From contig JAEYXD010000058.1 in assembly GCA_023428645.1 (NCBI GenBank), positions 17,557-81,556 on the forward strand: a stretch of DNA of 64,000 nt, written 5' to 3'. Position 1 is the first letter of the stretch. Every line of letters begins with the position of its first letter. This DNA is from Pseudomonadota bacterium. Lineage in GTDB: Bacteria; Pseudomonadota; Gammaproteobacteria; Steroidobacterales; Steroidobacteraceae. The notes below the pieces were generated by a model. The model was not told the origin of the DNA. It worked only from the letters and a program-made list of their open reading frames with translations, and ran no database searches. Shown here in pieces: positions 40,257 to 54,531 of the stretch. Position numbers and translations under genes: made by a program.

Positions 40257-40625
40257 ATGAAACTGACTGATGACACCCGCCGCGGGACGAATTTCATTCA
40301 CGCCTATTCGCCAGGCGAGCTGCGCATCGGCGAAAGCATCGTGCGTGCGAGCTGCATCGTGACGGCGGATCTCGTGCAACCGTGGACGCCGCAGTCGCCC
40401 GACCGCATCACGCTCGCCGATCTCGAGCCGGTCATCGCGACCGCGCCGGAGATCATTCTTCTGGGCACGGGGGAGACTCAGCAATTTCCGGATACGTCAC
40501 TGCTGGGAGCGGTTCTGTCACGGGGCATCGGCCTGGAGGTCATGGCGACGGGTGCTGCATGCCGAACCTACAACGTGCTCGTCGGCGAGGATCGCAAGGT
40601 GGCAGCGGCGCTGCTCGTTAGATGA
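40257..40625 (+). CDS. Mth938-like (DUF498/AMMECR-type) domain protein
   Basis: 122 residues starting MKLTDDTRRGTNFIHAYSPG (an in-frame ATG at 40239 would add six). The core EIILLGTGETQQFPD followed by a GIGLEVMATGAACRTYNVL stretch is the Mth938/NDUFAF3-like fold. Human NDUFAF3 is a complex I assembly factor; bacterial members are uncharacterised. It is divergent from the COG4255 gene across 67 bases. Confidence 0.9.
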   Translation: MKLTDDTRRGTNFIHAYSPGELRIGESIVRASCIVTADLVQPWTPQSPDRITLADLEPVIATAPEIILLGTGETQQFPDTSLLGAVLSRGIGLEVMATGAACRTYNVLVGEDRKVAAALLVR

Positions 40626-41085
40626 TGAGGACATCGCGCTCGGCCACGCCCTCTACCGGTCCCCAGACGACCGGTAGAAGACGCGAGGGCTGAAGTTCAT
40701 TCGACCAACTCGCCGGCGTGCCCCGAAGGATCGCCGCTCGACGATATATTCTTGTTCTTGTGCTTTTGTTCTTCTTCGCGCTGTTTCCTCGAATCCCCAT
40801 CCGCCCCCGCGTCCTCTACCCGTCGCCCGCGCAGCGCGCGTCGAGACAGGTGTCGGATCCCCTGCGGCCGCAATCAGATTCGCCCTTCCTGCGCGTCTCG
40901 GCTCCTGCCCATCCCTTGATCAAAGACCGAAGTGCGGTGCTCGTGCATCGAACCTCGGCCCATCGTCGCCGCATGGCGACGCGTCGGGGGCGGATGTTAG
41001 ACATACGATGACGACGTACGCAACTACCGAGGCGTATCTTTTTCCCTCCGTGTTGAGTTCTCATCTGCGCGCGCGCCGGACGCTT
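40626..41085. other. 460-base gene-poor interval downstream of nlpD
   Basis: No convincing gene was found. The two open frames on the minus strand (60 and 82 codons) are Arg-rich and match nothing recognisable. In many gammaproteobacteria rpoS follows nlpD at this spot; no sigma-factor motif can be read here. A 9-bp inverted repeat lies at 40652-40678, and a stretch near 40886-40915 (CCTGCGCG to GGCTCCTGCCCA) resembles the extra module of repeat copy 3. Confidence 0.7.
40652..40678. terminator. Inverted repeat TCTACCGGT/ACCGGTAGA
   Basis: Perfect 9-bp arms at 40652-40660 and 40670-40678 around a 9-base loop, 27 bases after the Mth938-like gene stop. There is no T-run, so termination is possible but unproven; a protein-binding site is the alternative. 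Confidence 0.45.
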
Positions 41086-41781
41086 TCATCGCTTCGGCAG
41101 CAGCAACAGCGGATTTCCAGGCGTGCCGTGCGTGCGAATCTCGAAATAAAGCATGGGCGTTCCCTGCGGCCCGGCGCCCATCGTGGCGATCCGTTGACCC
41201 ATCTTGACCGCATCGCCCTCTTTGACGCTCACCGTCTGGGTATGACCGTAGGCGGACAGATACGCATCGCTGTGCTTGATGATGAGCATCTGGCCGTAAC
41301 CCAACAGCCCTGTGCCCAAGTACACGACGTGCCCGGCGCTCGCCGCATGCACGGCTTGCCCGAGCGTCCCCGTGATCGTGAGCCCATGTCCGCCGCTCGG
41401 TCGGTCCGTGAGCTTCACGACGCCGCCCTCCACGGGCCAGCGCCAGGGAATCGGTGGTGCGGCCGGAATATTCTGCGGCGTGACGCGCGGCGGCGGTGCT
41501 GCGGGCCGTGCAGCCGCGACGGCAGTGCGACCCGTCGCACTCAATTGCAATACCTGGCCCGGATAGATTCGGTAGTCGCGGCCGATGCCGTTCCAGCGCG
41601 CGACATCGCGATAGTCGAGTCCATGGCGCGATGCGATCGCATAGAGCGTGTCGCCGCGCTTCACGACATACCGGGCACCCGGCTGTGGTCTCGGTGGCGG
41701 CGAAGACGAGCACGCGGCGAAACAAGCGACCGCCGCGAGAACGAGACAGCGCATCCACAGCGACGGTGAGTACGCGCGCAT
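41086..41781 (-). CDS. nlpD: NlpD-type LysM/M23 lipoprotein, amidase activator
   Basis: 231 residues. The N-terminal hydrophobic signal ends FAAC with Cys24 as probable lipidated residue (Phe at -3 is unusual). A LysM domain spans about 38-82 (YVVKRGDTLYAIASRHG) and a C-terminal M23 fold follows. The zinc ligands are not kept: the usual HxxxD and HxH positions read GGHGLTITG and YFEIRTHG. That is expected for NlpD, which activates AmiC rather than cutting peptidoglycan. It lies after pcm but without rpoS behind it. Confidence 0.9.
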   Translation of the reverse strand: MRAYSPSLWMRCLVLAAVACFAACSSSPPPRPQPGARYVVKRGDTLYAIASRHGLDYRDVARWNGIGRDYRIYPGQVLQLSATGRTAVAAARPAAPPPRVTPQNIPAAPPIPWRWPVEGGVVKLTDRPSGGHGLTITGTLGQAVHAASAGHVVYLGTGLLGYGQMLIIKHSDAYLSAYGHTQTVSVKEGDAVKMGQRIATMGAGPQGTPMLYFEIRTHGTPGNPLLLLPKR

Positions 41782-41836
41782 TCGTGCGTCACCTCATCCT
41801 CGCGTCAAACGGAAACAGGCTCCTTGCCTCTCATCC

Positions 41837-42511
41837 TCAACCGAGCCCTTTGAGCAGAGGGACGAAGCTGACGAGCCCGAGCGTTTCAGTGTGCAAGTCG
41901 TCACCTCGTTTAGTGATACGAACCAATTGTTGGCGACCTTCCGGTCCGACCGGCGCGATCAGGCGACCGCCGGGCTGCAATTGCGAGAACAGCACTTCCG
42001 GAATCGCGAGCGGCGCCGCGGCCATCAGGATCGCATCGTACGGAGCGTGTACGGCCCAACCCTGAAAGCCGTCGCCGTGACGGAAATGAACGTTGCGCAA
42101 GTTCAGTTCCTTCGAGCGCACGCGCGCGCGCTCCAGCAGCGATTGAATGCGCTCGACCGTGTAGACGAACTTCACGAGCGGCGCGAGCACCGCGGTCTGA
42201 TAGCCGCAGCCGGTGCCGATCTCGAGAATCTTGCGCGGCTCGCGATCCTCGAGCAGCGCCTCCGTCATGCGCGCGACGACATAGGGCTGCGAGATGGTCT
42301 GCCCGTGCCCGATCGGCAAGGCCGTGTCCTCGTAGGCGCGCGTCGCGAGCGCCTCGTCGACGAACAGATGGCGCGGCACGTTGCGAATCTGTTCGAGCAC
42401 GCGCGGATTGGTGATGCCTTGATCGCGCAGCCGCTGCACGAGCCGCTCGCGCGTGCGCGCCGACGTCATGCCGATGCCGCTCAACCGCCCGGGCGTCAAC
42501 GGCGGCCTCAC
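41837..42511 (-). CDS. pcm: Protein-L-isoaspartate O-methyltransferase
   Basis: 224-residue repair enzyme that methylates isoaspartyl residues using SAM. The GTG at 42511 overlaps the surE stop (GTGA) and gives the usual N-terminus ending [14 protein letters not shown]; an internal ATG at 42469 would cut it short. Motifs: [18 protein letters not shown]-binding [16 protein letters not shown] and YDAILMAAA. The surE-pcm-nlpD order is conserved in gammaproteobacteria. Confidence 0.95.
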   Translation of the reverse strand: MRPPLTPGRLSGIGMTSARTRERLVQRLRDQGITNPRVLEQIRNVPRHLFVDEALATRAYEDTALPIGHGQTISQPYVVARMTEALLEDREPRKILEIGTGCGYQTAVLAPLVKFVYTVERIQSLLERARVRSKELNLRNVHFRHGDGFQGWAVHAPYDAILMAAAPLAIPEVLFSQLQPGGRLIAPVGPEGRQQLVRITKRGDDLHTETLGLVSFVPLLKGLG

Positions 42512-43266
42512 GGTTCGCGTCCTGCGAGCCAGGCGCGCATGTCGTCGAGCATCGCGTGACGCGTGAGATCGATCTGCAGCGGCGTCACGGACACATACCC
42601 GTTCGCGACCGCGTGGAAATCCGTGCCTGCCCCCGCGTCCTGGCCGACACCTGCGGGGCCGACCCAATACACGGGTCTGCCGCGCGGATCTTCCGTGCGC
42701 ACGATGCGCTCCGAGCGGTGACGATTGCCAAGCCGCGTCACCTGATAGCCCTTGATCTGCTCGTAGGGCAGATCGGGAACATTGACGTTGAGAATGGCCG
42801 CCTGCAGCGGTGAGCGCTGCACCCGCATCACGAGCTCGCTCGCGACGCGTGCCGCCGTGTCGAAGTGCTGCCCCGAGCCCGGCCGGATGACGAGCGAGAT
42901 CGCGATCGCGGGCAAGCCCAGGAAGCGCCCCTCCACCGCGGCCGCGACGGTCCCGGAGTACAGCACGTCGTCGCCGAGATTCGCGCCGTCGTTGATGCCT
43001 GAAACGACCATGTCATGGTCGTAGTCGAACAAGCCCGAGATCGCGAGGTGGACGCAGTCGGTCGGAGTGCCGTTGCCGACGAAGTAGCGGTTCTTTTCGT
43101 ACTCGAAGACGCGCAACGGCACATCGAGCGTCAGCGAATTGCTCGCACCACTGCGGTTGCGGTCGGGCGCGACGACGGTGATGTCGGCAAGCGGCTCCAG
43201 CGCCCGCGTGAGCGCGAGCAGGCCGTCAGCGCGGTAACCATCGTCATTACTGATCAGGATCTTCAT
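42508..43266 (-). CDS. surE: 5'/3'-nucleotidase SurE
   Basis: 252-residue metal-dependent nucleoside monophosphate phosphatase. It starts [19 protein letters not shown] with Asp8 and Asp9 of the active site, and continues with [12 protein letters not shown] and [20 protein letters not shown], all diagnostic. An in-frame extension to 43335 is unconserved. It is divergent from the smr gene across 80 bases. Confidence 0.96.
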   Translation of the reverse strand: MKILISNDDGYRADGLLALTRALEPLADITVVAPDRNRSGASNSLTLDVPLRVFEYEKNRYFVGNGTPTDCVHLAISGLFDYDHDMVVSGINDGANLGDDVLYSGTVAAAVEGRFLGLPAIAISLVIRPGSGQHFDTAARVASELVMRVQRSPLQAAILNVNVPDLPYEQIKGYQVTRLGNRHRSERIVRTEDPRGRPVYWVGPAGVGQDAGAGTDFHAVANGYVSVTPLQIDLTRHAMLDDMRAWLAGREP

Positions 43267-43346
43267 AGAGCCGCGCGAAACTATACTGTAAAGGTCGGCA
43301 ATCGACGACGTGTCAGTTCGAGGTCCACACGGCAAGGTAGGCGACG

Positions 43347-43877
43347 ATGCCCCACGACGAAGACGACCATCTGTTTCGCGAGGCGATGCGCGACGTCAAG
43401 CGCCTGCAGACGCCCGAGCGCACCATCGAGGCGCCCAAGCCGCCCGCTCAGGCGCGCTTTCGGCGCGCCGACGAGCAGGCGGTCTTGCAGGAAAGCTTGA
43501 ATGTCCCGGAAGACATCGCGGCGCTGCTCGGCACGGGCGAGGAGATCGGGTTTCGTCGCGCGCACGTGCCCGAAGTCGTCCTGCAGAAGCTGCGCCGAGG
43601 ACACTACGCCGTCGATGCCGAGATCGATCTGCACGGCCTCAATGCCGCGCAAGCGAAACATGCCCTGCGCGATTTCATCGCGGACGCCGTCGCCCGCCAT
43701 TGGCACTGCGTGCGCGTCATCCACGGCAAGGGCCGACGCTCCGGTCCACGTGGTCCGGTCCTGAAGCCCGTCGTCGTGCATTGGCTGGCGCGCTCGAACC
43801 ATGTGCTCGCATTCGGCTCCGCCCGGCCCGTTGACGGCGGCAGCGGCGCGCTGTACGTCCTCTTGCGCATTCGCTGA
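43347..43877 (+). CDS. Smr domain protein (SmrA-like endonuclease)
   Basis: 176 residues with a charged N-terminal helix region and a C-terminal Smr domain: [19 protein letters not shown] near 92-110 and the nuclease-associated VIHGKG motif near 128-133. Smr domains nick DNA or RNA; SmrA and SmrB of E. coli are related, and SmrB cleaves mRNA at collided ribosomes. It sits on the plus strand between surE and truD, which are often adjacent elsewhere. Its stop is 2 bases from the convergent truD stop. Confidence 0.9.
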   Translation: MPHDEDDHLFREAMRDVKRLQTPERTIEAPKPPAQARFRRADEQAVLQESLNVPEDIAALLGTGEEIGFRRAHVPEVVLQKLRRGHYAVDAEIDLHGLNAAQAKHALRDFIADAVARHWHCVRVIHGKGRRSGPRGPVLKPVVVHWLARSNHVLAFGSARPVDGGSGALYVLLRIR

Positions 43878-43879
43878 GC

Positions 43880-44962
43880 TCACTCGTCGCTCTCGGGCGT
43901 CGCGACCGCGAACGCATCGAGCAGCAGCTCGTGCAGCACCGTCGTCGCGAACGCGCCGCGGCCGAGCCTGAAGCGCAACACGAGATCGGCCTCGCGCCAT
44001 TCATGCGACAGCGCTTGCACCCGCAGCCGCAACGGCCGCCGCTCCTGGTCGAGCCCGGATCGAGCGAGCCCGTCGCACAAAGCCGCGTGCGTAGCAGCGA
44101 CCTTCCCTTCCAGCTCGCGCGCCTCGCCGGTCGAAGGCAGCTCTCCCCTGCCCCATAACGGCCCGGTCGGATGAATGTCGAGCCGTGCGCAGCGCTCGAT
44201 CAGCACCTCGTCCAACGCCGCGGGCACGAAAATGCTCTGGCTGCCGTCGAGGTTCGCGACATCGCCTGCGATCAGGCGGTTCCAGGTCGAACTTGCGACG
44301 CGTTGCGCGAGCACGGCATTGAACACGTGCGCGCGCGCGGCGGAGAGCGCAAAGCCGCGCTCGAAGCGATCCTCGATGCGCACGCCCGAGAACATCGCAT
44401 AGGCGCGCGCGAGATTGCTGCGTTCGTGGCCAAAGCGCTGCGGGCCGAAATAGTTCGGCACGCCCTGCGCCGCAATGACCGCGAGCCGCTCCGTCACCGC
44501 AGCTCGTTCACCGCTGAAATCGCGAATCGTGATCTCGAAGTCGTTGCCTTTCAGAGCGCCGCGCTTGAGCTTGCGTCGATGGCGCTCCGCGCGAACGACC
44601 TCGAAGCCGTCGCCCGTAATACCGAGCCAGTTCGCGACCGGCGATCGCACCGGCACCGTGAAGGCCTGCTCCGTGAGCGCATTGCGGTCCTTGAGACCGG
44701 CGTAGCCGACATCGCGCGGCGGGATGTTCGCGAGCTTGCCGAGCTGCTTCGCGACCCAGTGGGTATTCGCGCCGCGTTTGCGCACCGTGAGCAGCCAATG
44801 ATCGCCTTCGCCGTCCGCCTCGAAGCCGAGCCACTCGCGAACGATGAAATCCTCGGGCGTCGTGCGCAGCGCGCCGCTGCCGACGGGCGTGCCGTGCGCG
44901 GCTGGAAGCCGCAGCGCGTCCGCAAGCTGCATGCGAGTCTCGTCCACGTGCTCGAAGCTCAT
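43880..44962 (-). CDS. truD: tRNA pseudouridine(13) synthase TruD
   Basis: 360 residues. The catalytic Asp92 lies in [14 protein letters not shown], and the insertion domain and [12 protein letters not shown] and [15 protein letters not shown] motifs are present. Start ATG 44962 ([17 protein letters not shown]) overlaps the ispF stop (ATGA). Length is standard for TruD. Confidence 0.96.
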   Translation of the reverse strand: MSFEHVDETRMQLADALRLPAAHGTPVGSGALRTTPEDFIVREWLGFEADGEGDHWLLTVRKRGANTHWVAKQLGKLANIPPRDVGYAGLKDRNALTEQAFTVPVRSPVANWLGITGDGFEVVRAERHRRKLKRGALKGNDFEITIRDFSGERAAVTERLAVIAAQGVPNYFGPQRFGHERSNLARAYAMFSGVRIEDRFERGFALSAARAHVFNAVLAQRVASSTWNRLIAGDVANLDGSQSIFVPAALDEVLIERCARLDIHPTGPLWGRGELPSTGEARELEGKVAATHAALCDGLARSGLDQERRPLRLRVQALSHEWREADLVLRFRLGRGAFATTVLHELLLDAFAVATPESDE

Positions 44963-45453
44963 GGCGAGACGCGCTCGATCAGCGCGATCGCGTGACAGGC
45001 CAGACCTTCGCGCCGGCCGACGAATCCCATGCCCTCGCTCGTCGTCGCTTTGACATTGACGCAATCGAGCGCAATGCCGAGATCCGCGGCGATGTTCGCG
45101 CGCATCGTCTCGCGATGCTTGCCGAGCCGCGGCGCCTCCGCGAGCACGGTCGAGTCGACGTTGACGATCGCGAAGCCCTGCTGCGCGAGCAGATCGCGCA
45201 CATGCCGCAGCAAGACGCGGCTGTCCGCGCCGCGCCAACGCGGGTCCGTATCGGGAAAGTGCAAGCCGATGTCACCCAACGCCGCGGCACCGAGCAGCGC
45301 ATCGCAGAGCGCATGCAGCAGCACATCGCCATCGGAATGCGCGCGAACGCCCTGCGTGTGCGCAATGCGCACACCCCCGAGCGTCACGTAATCGCCGGGC
45401 TCGTAGACGTGAACGTCATAGCCCTGGCCCAAGCGCAAGCGCGTGTTGATCAT
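44959..45453 (-). CDS. ispF: 2-C-methyl-D-erythritol 2,4-cyclodiphosphate synthase IspF
   Basis: 164-residue homotrimeric enzyme of the MEP isoprenoid pathway. The zinc site is formed by GYDVHVY (Asp13, His15) and a His in the [18 protein letters not shown] stretch; [13 protein letters not shown] follows. It lies 8 bases after the ispD stop, with a palindromic element occupying that junction, and is coupled to truD. Confidence 0.97.
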   Translation of the reverse strand: MINTRLRLGQGYDVHVYEPGDYVTLGGVRIAHTQGVRAHSDGDVLLHALCDALLGAAALGDIGLHFPDTDPRWRGADSRVLLRHVRDLLAQQGFAIVNVDSTVLAEAPRLGKHRETMRANIAADLGIALDCVNVKATTSEGMGFVGRREGLACHAIALIERVSP

Positions 45454-45454
45454 G

Positions 45455-45510
45455 TTTCAGCCTACTCGCCCTTGCCGCGCCGCGGAGGAAGGTTTGGGGT
45501 GGGGGTCGTC
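45455..45510. repeat. Palindromic intergenic element, copy 4 (ispD 3' end)
   Basis: Edge TTTCAGCCTACTCG, then CCTTGCCGCG/CGCGGAGGAAGG imperfect arms and a GGGGTGGGGGT tail. The minus-strand reading frame of ispD runs into it and ends TPTPNLPPRRGKGE. It is closest in sequence to copy 5 near 46.6 kb. Confidence 0.72.
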
Positions 45511-46220
45511 GCTTCTCGTGCTGCCAAAATGCACTCCGCGCGCGCCAGATCTTCCGGCACGGTGATCTTCAGATTATCGAGACTGCCGCGGACGAGGGTT
45601 GGCTTGAGGCCGAGCGCTTCCACCGCTTGCGCTTCATCCGTCGTGCCTCGCGCCTGCTCGAGCGCTCGCCGCAGCACGCCATGGCGGAACATCTGCGGCG
45701 TCAGTGCGTGCCACAACTGGCTGCGATCGACGGTCGCGGCAATGCGTCCGCTCTCATCCGCGCGCTTCAAGGTATCCACGACCGGCGCCGCCAGGATGCC
45801 GCCGACCTCGTCGTCCCGAACCTGGTGGAGCAGCGCGACGAGATCGGCATCACTGAGGCAAGGACGCGCGGCATCGTGAACGAGGACCCAATCCGTTGCC
45901 TTCGCAACGCCGGACTCCGTCGACTGTACCGCGGCCAATGCCTCGAGCCCGGCGCGCACCGAGTCCGTGCGCTCCGCCCCGCCGATCACGGTGCGAATCC
46001 GCGGCTCGCTCGCAATCGGCAGCGTCTGGAAATGTCGATCATCCCTCGCGAGCGCCACGACGACGCCGCGACATTCACGCCTCGCCAAGAACGGACGTAA
46101 GGCATGCTCGATGACCGTGCGCCCCGCGATCCGCAGGTACTGCTTCGGCACGGTCGCACCCATGCGGCGCGCACTGCCCGCCGCCGGTACAACGACCCAA
46201 AACTCTGGCACTGTGGACAT
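45462..46220 (-). CDS. ispD: 2-C-methyl-D-erythritol 4-phosphate cytidylyltransferase IspD
   Basis: 252-residue MEP-pathway enzyme. The nucleotide-binding loop VVVPAAGSARRMGATVPKQY is at about 8-27, VLVHDAARPCL binds the metal, and TDEAQAVEALG lies near the end. Start ATG 46220 (MSTVPEFW) is preferred over an extension into ftsB. The C-terminal TPTPNLPPRRGKGE is encoded by a dispersed palindromic element and is not part of the conserved fold. Confidence 0.95.
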   Translation of the reverse strand: MSTVPEFWVVVPAAGSARRMGATVPKQYLRIAGRTVIEHALRPFLARRECRGVVVALARDDRHFQTLPIASEPRIRTVIGGAERTDSVRAGLEALAAVQSTESGVAKATDWVLVHDAARPCLSDADLVALLHQVRDDEVGGILAAPVVDTLKRADESGRIAATVDRSQLWHALTPQMFRHGVLRRALEQARGTTDEAQAVEALGLKPTLVRGSLDNLKITVPEDLARAECILAAREATTPTPNLPPRRGKGE

Positions 46221-46233
46221 GACTTGGGGGGGG

Positions 46234-46581
46234 CTATTCGCCCTGCGCATTCTGCCGCTCACGAGCGGCGTCGGTATCGTCTTCCGGCTCCGCGGGCGAT
46301 TTCGTCCGTGTCGGTGTGACGACCTGGAAGAACGTCTCGCGCGGTCCCACCATCCCCAGATCCGTCCGCGCCCGTTCTTCGATCGCCGTCGTGCCCTTCT
46401 TCAAATCCTGCACCTCGGCCGCGAGCGTCCGATTGCGCTCGCGCAGCACGTCGTTATCGGCCCTCTGCCGCTCGATCTGCCCGCGCAGCCGATTCACCTC
46501 GCGCACGCCCGCATCGCCGAACCATAACCGGTACTGCAACAGTCCCAGCAGGATCAGCAGTGCGACAGCGAGGTATCTCAT
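46234..46581 (-). CDS. ftsB: Cell division protein FtsB (septum formation initiator)
   Basis: 115-residue divisome protein that pairs with FtsL and FtsQ. One membrane helix at about 4-22 (LAVALLILLGLLQYRLWFG) is followed by a coiled coil (RLRGQIERQRADNDVLRERN) and the TAIEERARTDLGMV stretch typical of DivIC/FtsB. It sits between eno and ispD, its standard location. Confidence 0.94.
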   Translation of the reverse strand: MRYLAVALLILLGLLQYRLWFGDAGVREVNRLRGQIERQRADNDVLRERNRTLAAEVQDLKKGTTAIEERARTDLGMVGPRETFFQVVTPTRTKSPAEPEDDTDAARERQNAQGE

Positions 46582-46592
46582 CGAGCGGTTCT

Positions 46593-46656
46593 AAGGAACG
46601 GCTTCAGCCTGCCGCCCTTCCCCCGCGCGCGCGGAGGAAGGTGAGGGATGGGGGTC
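46593..46656. repeat. Palindromic intergenic element, copy 5 (eno-ftsB gap)
   Basis: Edge AACGGCTTCAGCC, then CCTTCCCCCGCGCGCGCGGAGG with imperfect arms and a tail ending GATGGGGGTC. It fills most of the 91-base gap between the eno stop and ftsB start and could end or attenuate the eno transcript before ftsB. Confidence 0.78.
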
Positions 46657-46672
46657 TGCTCGCGAAACCGAG

Positions 46673-51954
<5,282 letters not shown>

Positions 51955-51983
51955 TCTCACACCTCACGCGCCCGCCGGCGAAG

Positions 51984-52937
51984 TCACGATGCGCTGTACA
52001 CGCCGTACCCGCGCAGCCGTTCCTCGCGCATTCTCATGAGCACATCGAGCGGCCGCGACTGCAGATCGCCCAAGTGGCGCAGGATCGCCGCCTTGAGGTT
52101 GTCCGCCATCATCTGCGGGTCCCGATGCGCGCCACCGAGCGGCTCGCGCACCACTTCATCGACGACACCGAGCTTCGCGATGCGTTCGGCACTCACGCCC
52201 ATCGCTTCCGCCGCGAGATCCTTCTTATCGGCGCTGCGCCACAAGATTCCGGCACAGCCTTCGGGCGAGATGACCGAATAGATGCTGTACTGGAGCATCA
52301 GCAACCGATCGCCGACACCGATCGCCAAGGCGCCACCCGAGCCGCCTTCGCCGATCACGACGCTCACGATCGGCACACGCAGCCGTGACATCACGAGCAG
52401 GTTGCGCGCGATTGCCTCGCTCTGGCCGCGCTCTTCGGCGCCGACACCGGGATACGCACCGGCGGTGTCGATCAGCGTGATGAGCGGCATCGAAAACTTT
52501 TCGGCCATGTGCATGAGCCGCATCGCCTTGCGATAACCCTCGGGCTTCGGCATGCCGTAGTTGCGGCGGACGCGCTCCTTCGTGTCGCGGCCCTTCTGCT
52601 GGCCGATGATCATGACCGGCTGACCCTCGAGGCGTGCCGGCCCCGCGACGATCGCGTGATCGTCGGCATACATCCGGTCGCCGTGCAGCTCCTGGAAGTC
52701 CGTGAAGATCGAGCTGATGTAATCGAGCGTATAGGGACGCTGCGGATGCCGCGCGAGCTGCGTGATCTGCCACTGCGTGAGGTTCGAGAAAATGCTCGTC
52801 GTCAGCGCCCGGCTCTTGGCCTTGAGGCGGGCGATCTCCTCGCCGATGTTCACCTCGGCGTCATTGGACACGAACTTCAGTTCGTCGATTTTCGCTTCGA
52901 GTTCGGCGATCGGCTGTTCGAAGTCCAGGAAATTCAT
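51984..52937 (-). CDS. accA: Acetyl-CoA carboxylase carboxyltransferase subunit alpha
   Basis: 317-residue subunit that transfers the carboxyl group from biotin to acetyl-CoA. It starts [20 protein letters not shown] and contains [40 protein letters not shown] and [17 protein letters not shown]. Upstream lies the accessory block; dnaE, often the direct neighbour, is 10.5 kb away. Confidence 0.97.
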   Translation of the reverse strand: MNFLDFEQPIAELEAKIDELKFVSNDAEVNIGEEIARLKAKSRALTTSIFSNLTQWQITQLARHPQRPYTLDYISSIFTDFQELHGDRMYADDHAIVAGPARLEGQPVMIIGQQKGRDTKERVRRNYGMPKPEGYRKAMRLMHMAEKFSMPLITLIDTAGAYPGVGAEERGQSEAIARNLLVMSRLRVPIVSVVIGEGGSGGALAIGVGDRLLMLQYSIYSVISPEGCAGILWRSADKKDLAAEAMGVSAERIAKLGVVDEVVREPLGGAHRDPQMMADNLKAAILRHLGDLQSRPLDVLMRMREERLRGYGVYSAS

Positions 52938-53054
52938 TGGCATACGGCGGACGGGTCCTCCAAAACAGGGCGGAACACTAGCGGGCGGCGGGTGCGAGGG
53001 CAAGCACCCTCAAGATCTCCGTGCTCGGGGCGTGTCCGGCACTCGGATCGGCGG

Positions 53055-54035
53055 CTATTCCTCGGCCGCCCCGCCGCTGCGCGCGACGTCCTGGGGCTTC
53101 ACCTTTTCCACGTTGAACCTCCCCGCCCGCTCGCGCATCGTTTTCAGCACCTCATCGAGCGGCGGCGGCTCGTCCTTGATCCAACGCAAAGGATTGATGC
53201 GGGCGACGACGAACGCACGCAGATAGGGGCTCACGAGTCCGCGCTCCTTCAATTGGTCGACGACCAGCGTGACGCGCTCGTCGAGATCGAACAGCTGCTC
53301 GGCGCGCTTTTCGTGGACGCCGATCGTCTTGCGCAGGGGCTCCGCCGAGAACTCCTCGAGCCGCCGCAGGATCGGGTGATAGGCGCCGCCGGCGAAGTTG
53401 CCCTTGCGCTCATAGCACAACCCCAATGTCACGAGCGCGGCCTCCTCCAGATAGAACGCGAAGTCCTTCTCGGGGCGGTTCGCATCCTCGTCGATCAGCC
53501 CCTTGTAGATGCGGATGACTTCGAGCGCCCGCTCGCGGAGGTTGTGCGCCTTCTCGGTGTTCAGCGCGAGGATCTGCCACGCGATCTCGCGCTTCGGCAC
53601 GAGCAGCGCAATGATGGATTTTGCGCCGAGCCGCCGCATGGCTTCGAGTCGATGCCGGCCGTTCGGGGTCCAGAAGCCTTCCTTCGGCGCGGTGATCGCA
53701 ATCACCGGATCGAGGAACAGCCCGGTCTTGTCGATCACGCCCGAGAGCTTCTTGTAATGCGCATCGGAAAGATCGCGCTGGAACGGCGTCGGCTCGACGC
53801 GATCGATCGGCAGTGCAGCAAGCAGCAGCGGATTGCCGCCGAGGGGCTCGATGTAGCAACCGATGACCTGTCCACCCTCGCTCGTGACGCGCTCCGCCAC
53901 GGCGGCCGTGGACGGCGGCATCGTATCGATCCGGCATTCCGCGGGCAGGATGCCTCGCGTGCGCGGCGCTGCCTTCTTCGGCGTCTTGCGCCTTGCCGGC
54001 GCCCGCTTACGTTTTGCCGTCTTCGCTGCTGGCAT
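53055..54035 (-). CDS. ParB/Srx-like N-terminal domain protein with basic tail
   Basis: 326 residues. Residues 1-26 are extremely Lys/Arg/Ala/Pro-rich (MPAAKTAKRKRAPARRKTPK), like a histone H1 tail. A ParB/sulfiredoxin-like domain spans about 70-145: IDRVEPTPFQRDLSD and box GRHRLEAMRRLG at 126-137. The helical C-terminal part has NTEKAHNLRERALEVIRIY and no recognisable HTH at a typical ParB position. No parA or parS array is nearby, so it is not the chromosomal ParB. Possible roles include DNA-binding regulator or CTP-dependent clamp; function unknown. Confidence 0.8.
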   Translation of the reverse strand: MPAAKTAKRKRAPARRKTPKKAAPRTRGILPAECRIDTMPPSTAAVAERVTSEGGQVIGCYIEPLGGNPLLLAALPIDRVEPTPFQRDLSDAHYKKLSGVIDKTGLFLDPVIAITAPKEGFWTPNGRHRLEAMRRLGAKSIIALLVPKREIAWQILALNTEKAHNLRERALEVIRIYKGLIDEDANRPEKDFAFYLEEAALVTLGLCYERKGNFAGGAYHPILRRLEEFSAEPLRKTIGVHEKRAEQLFDLDERVTLVVDQLKERGLVSPYLRAFVVARINPLRWIKDEPPPLDEVLKTMRERAGRFNVEKVKPQDVARSGGAAEE

Positions 54036-54183
54036 GCGCCTCTCCTCGTGCGAATGACAACGACTTCCGCGCCGTCCCGTCTCACGACGTACCAGGAACT
54101 CGTCTACTTGCAAAGCGTTGACGATACAGATGGGCTCGCGCGGCCAGCGCGCTGCAGTTTTTACCTTGACTCGGAGGTCCGCT

Positions 54184-54507
54184 ATGAATCACGGAGCTCT
54201 TCACGCTTCCTTCAACGATCTGCGCAACGACCTGCAAGCCGTCGCCCGCGACGCCGAGGCGCTGCTCAAGGCGACGGCCGACGTGAGCGGCGAGCGAATC
54301 AGCGAGATTCGTAATCGCACGCAAGACACCCTGCGTCGCACCTACGATCATTTGTACGATCGCAATCAGCAGATGCGTCAGCTCGCGCACGACACCGATT
54401 CGTACGTGCGCGAACATTCCTGGAGCGCGATCGCCATGGCCGCAGGTGCCGGCCTGTTGCTCGGTCTGCTCGTCACGCGATCCATGGATCGCGACAGCGA
54501 CTACTGA
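54184..54507 (+). CDS. DUF883 (ElaB/YqjD-like) membrane-anchored protein
   Basis: 107 residues starting MNHGALHASFNDLRNDLQAV, with GGAGG 6 bases before the ATG. A long amphipathic helical region (about 5-78) precedes one C-terminal membrane helix (about 82-97, AMAAGAGLLLGLLVTRS). In E. coli relatives tether ribosomes to the inner membrane in stationary phase. It is divergent from the ParB-like gene and convergent with the spermidine-synthase-like gene. Confidence 0.88.
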   Translation: MNHGALHASFNDLRNDLQAVARDAEALLKATADVSGERISEIRNRTQDTLRRTYDHLYDRNQQMRQLAHDTDSYVREHSWSAIAMAAGAGLLLGLLVTRSMDRDSDY

Positions 54508-54531
54508 GTCGACTGCGACGCAGGCCCGCCG

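Noticed and set aside
40816..41064. 82-codon minus-strand frame after nlpD considered as an rpoS remnant
   Set aside because: Arg-rich, no sigma region 2 or 4 pattern, overlaps sequence resembling an intergenic repeat module.
43267..43346. Sigma-70 promoter (TATACT/TATAGT) between surE and smr
   Set aside because: A plausible -10 is present on both strands, but no -35 at proper spacing could be read.
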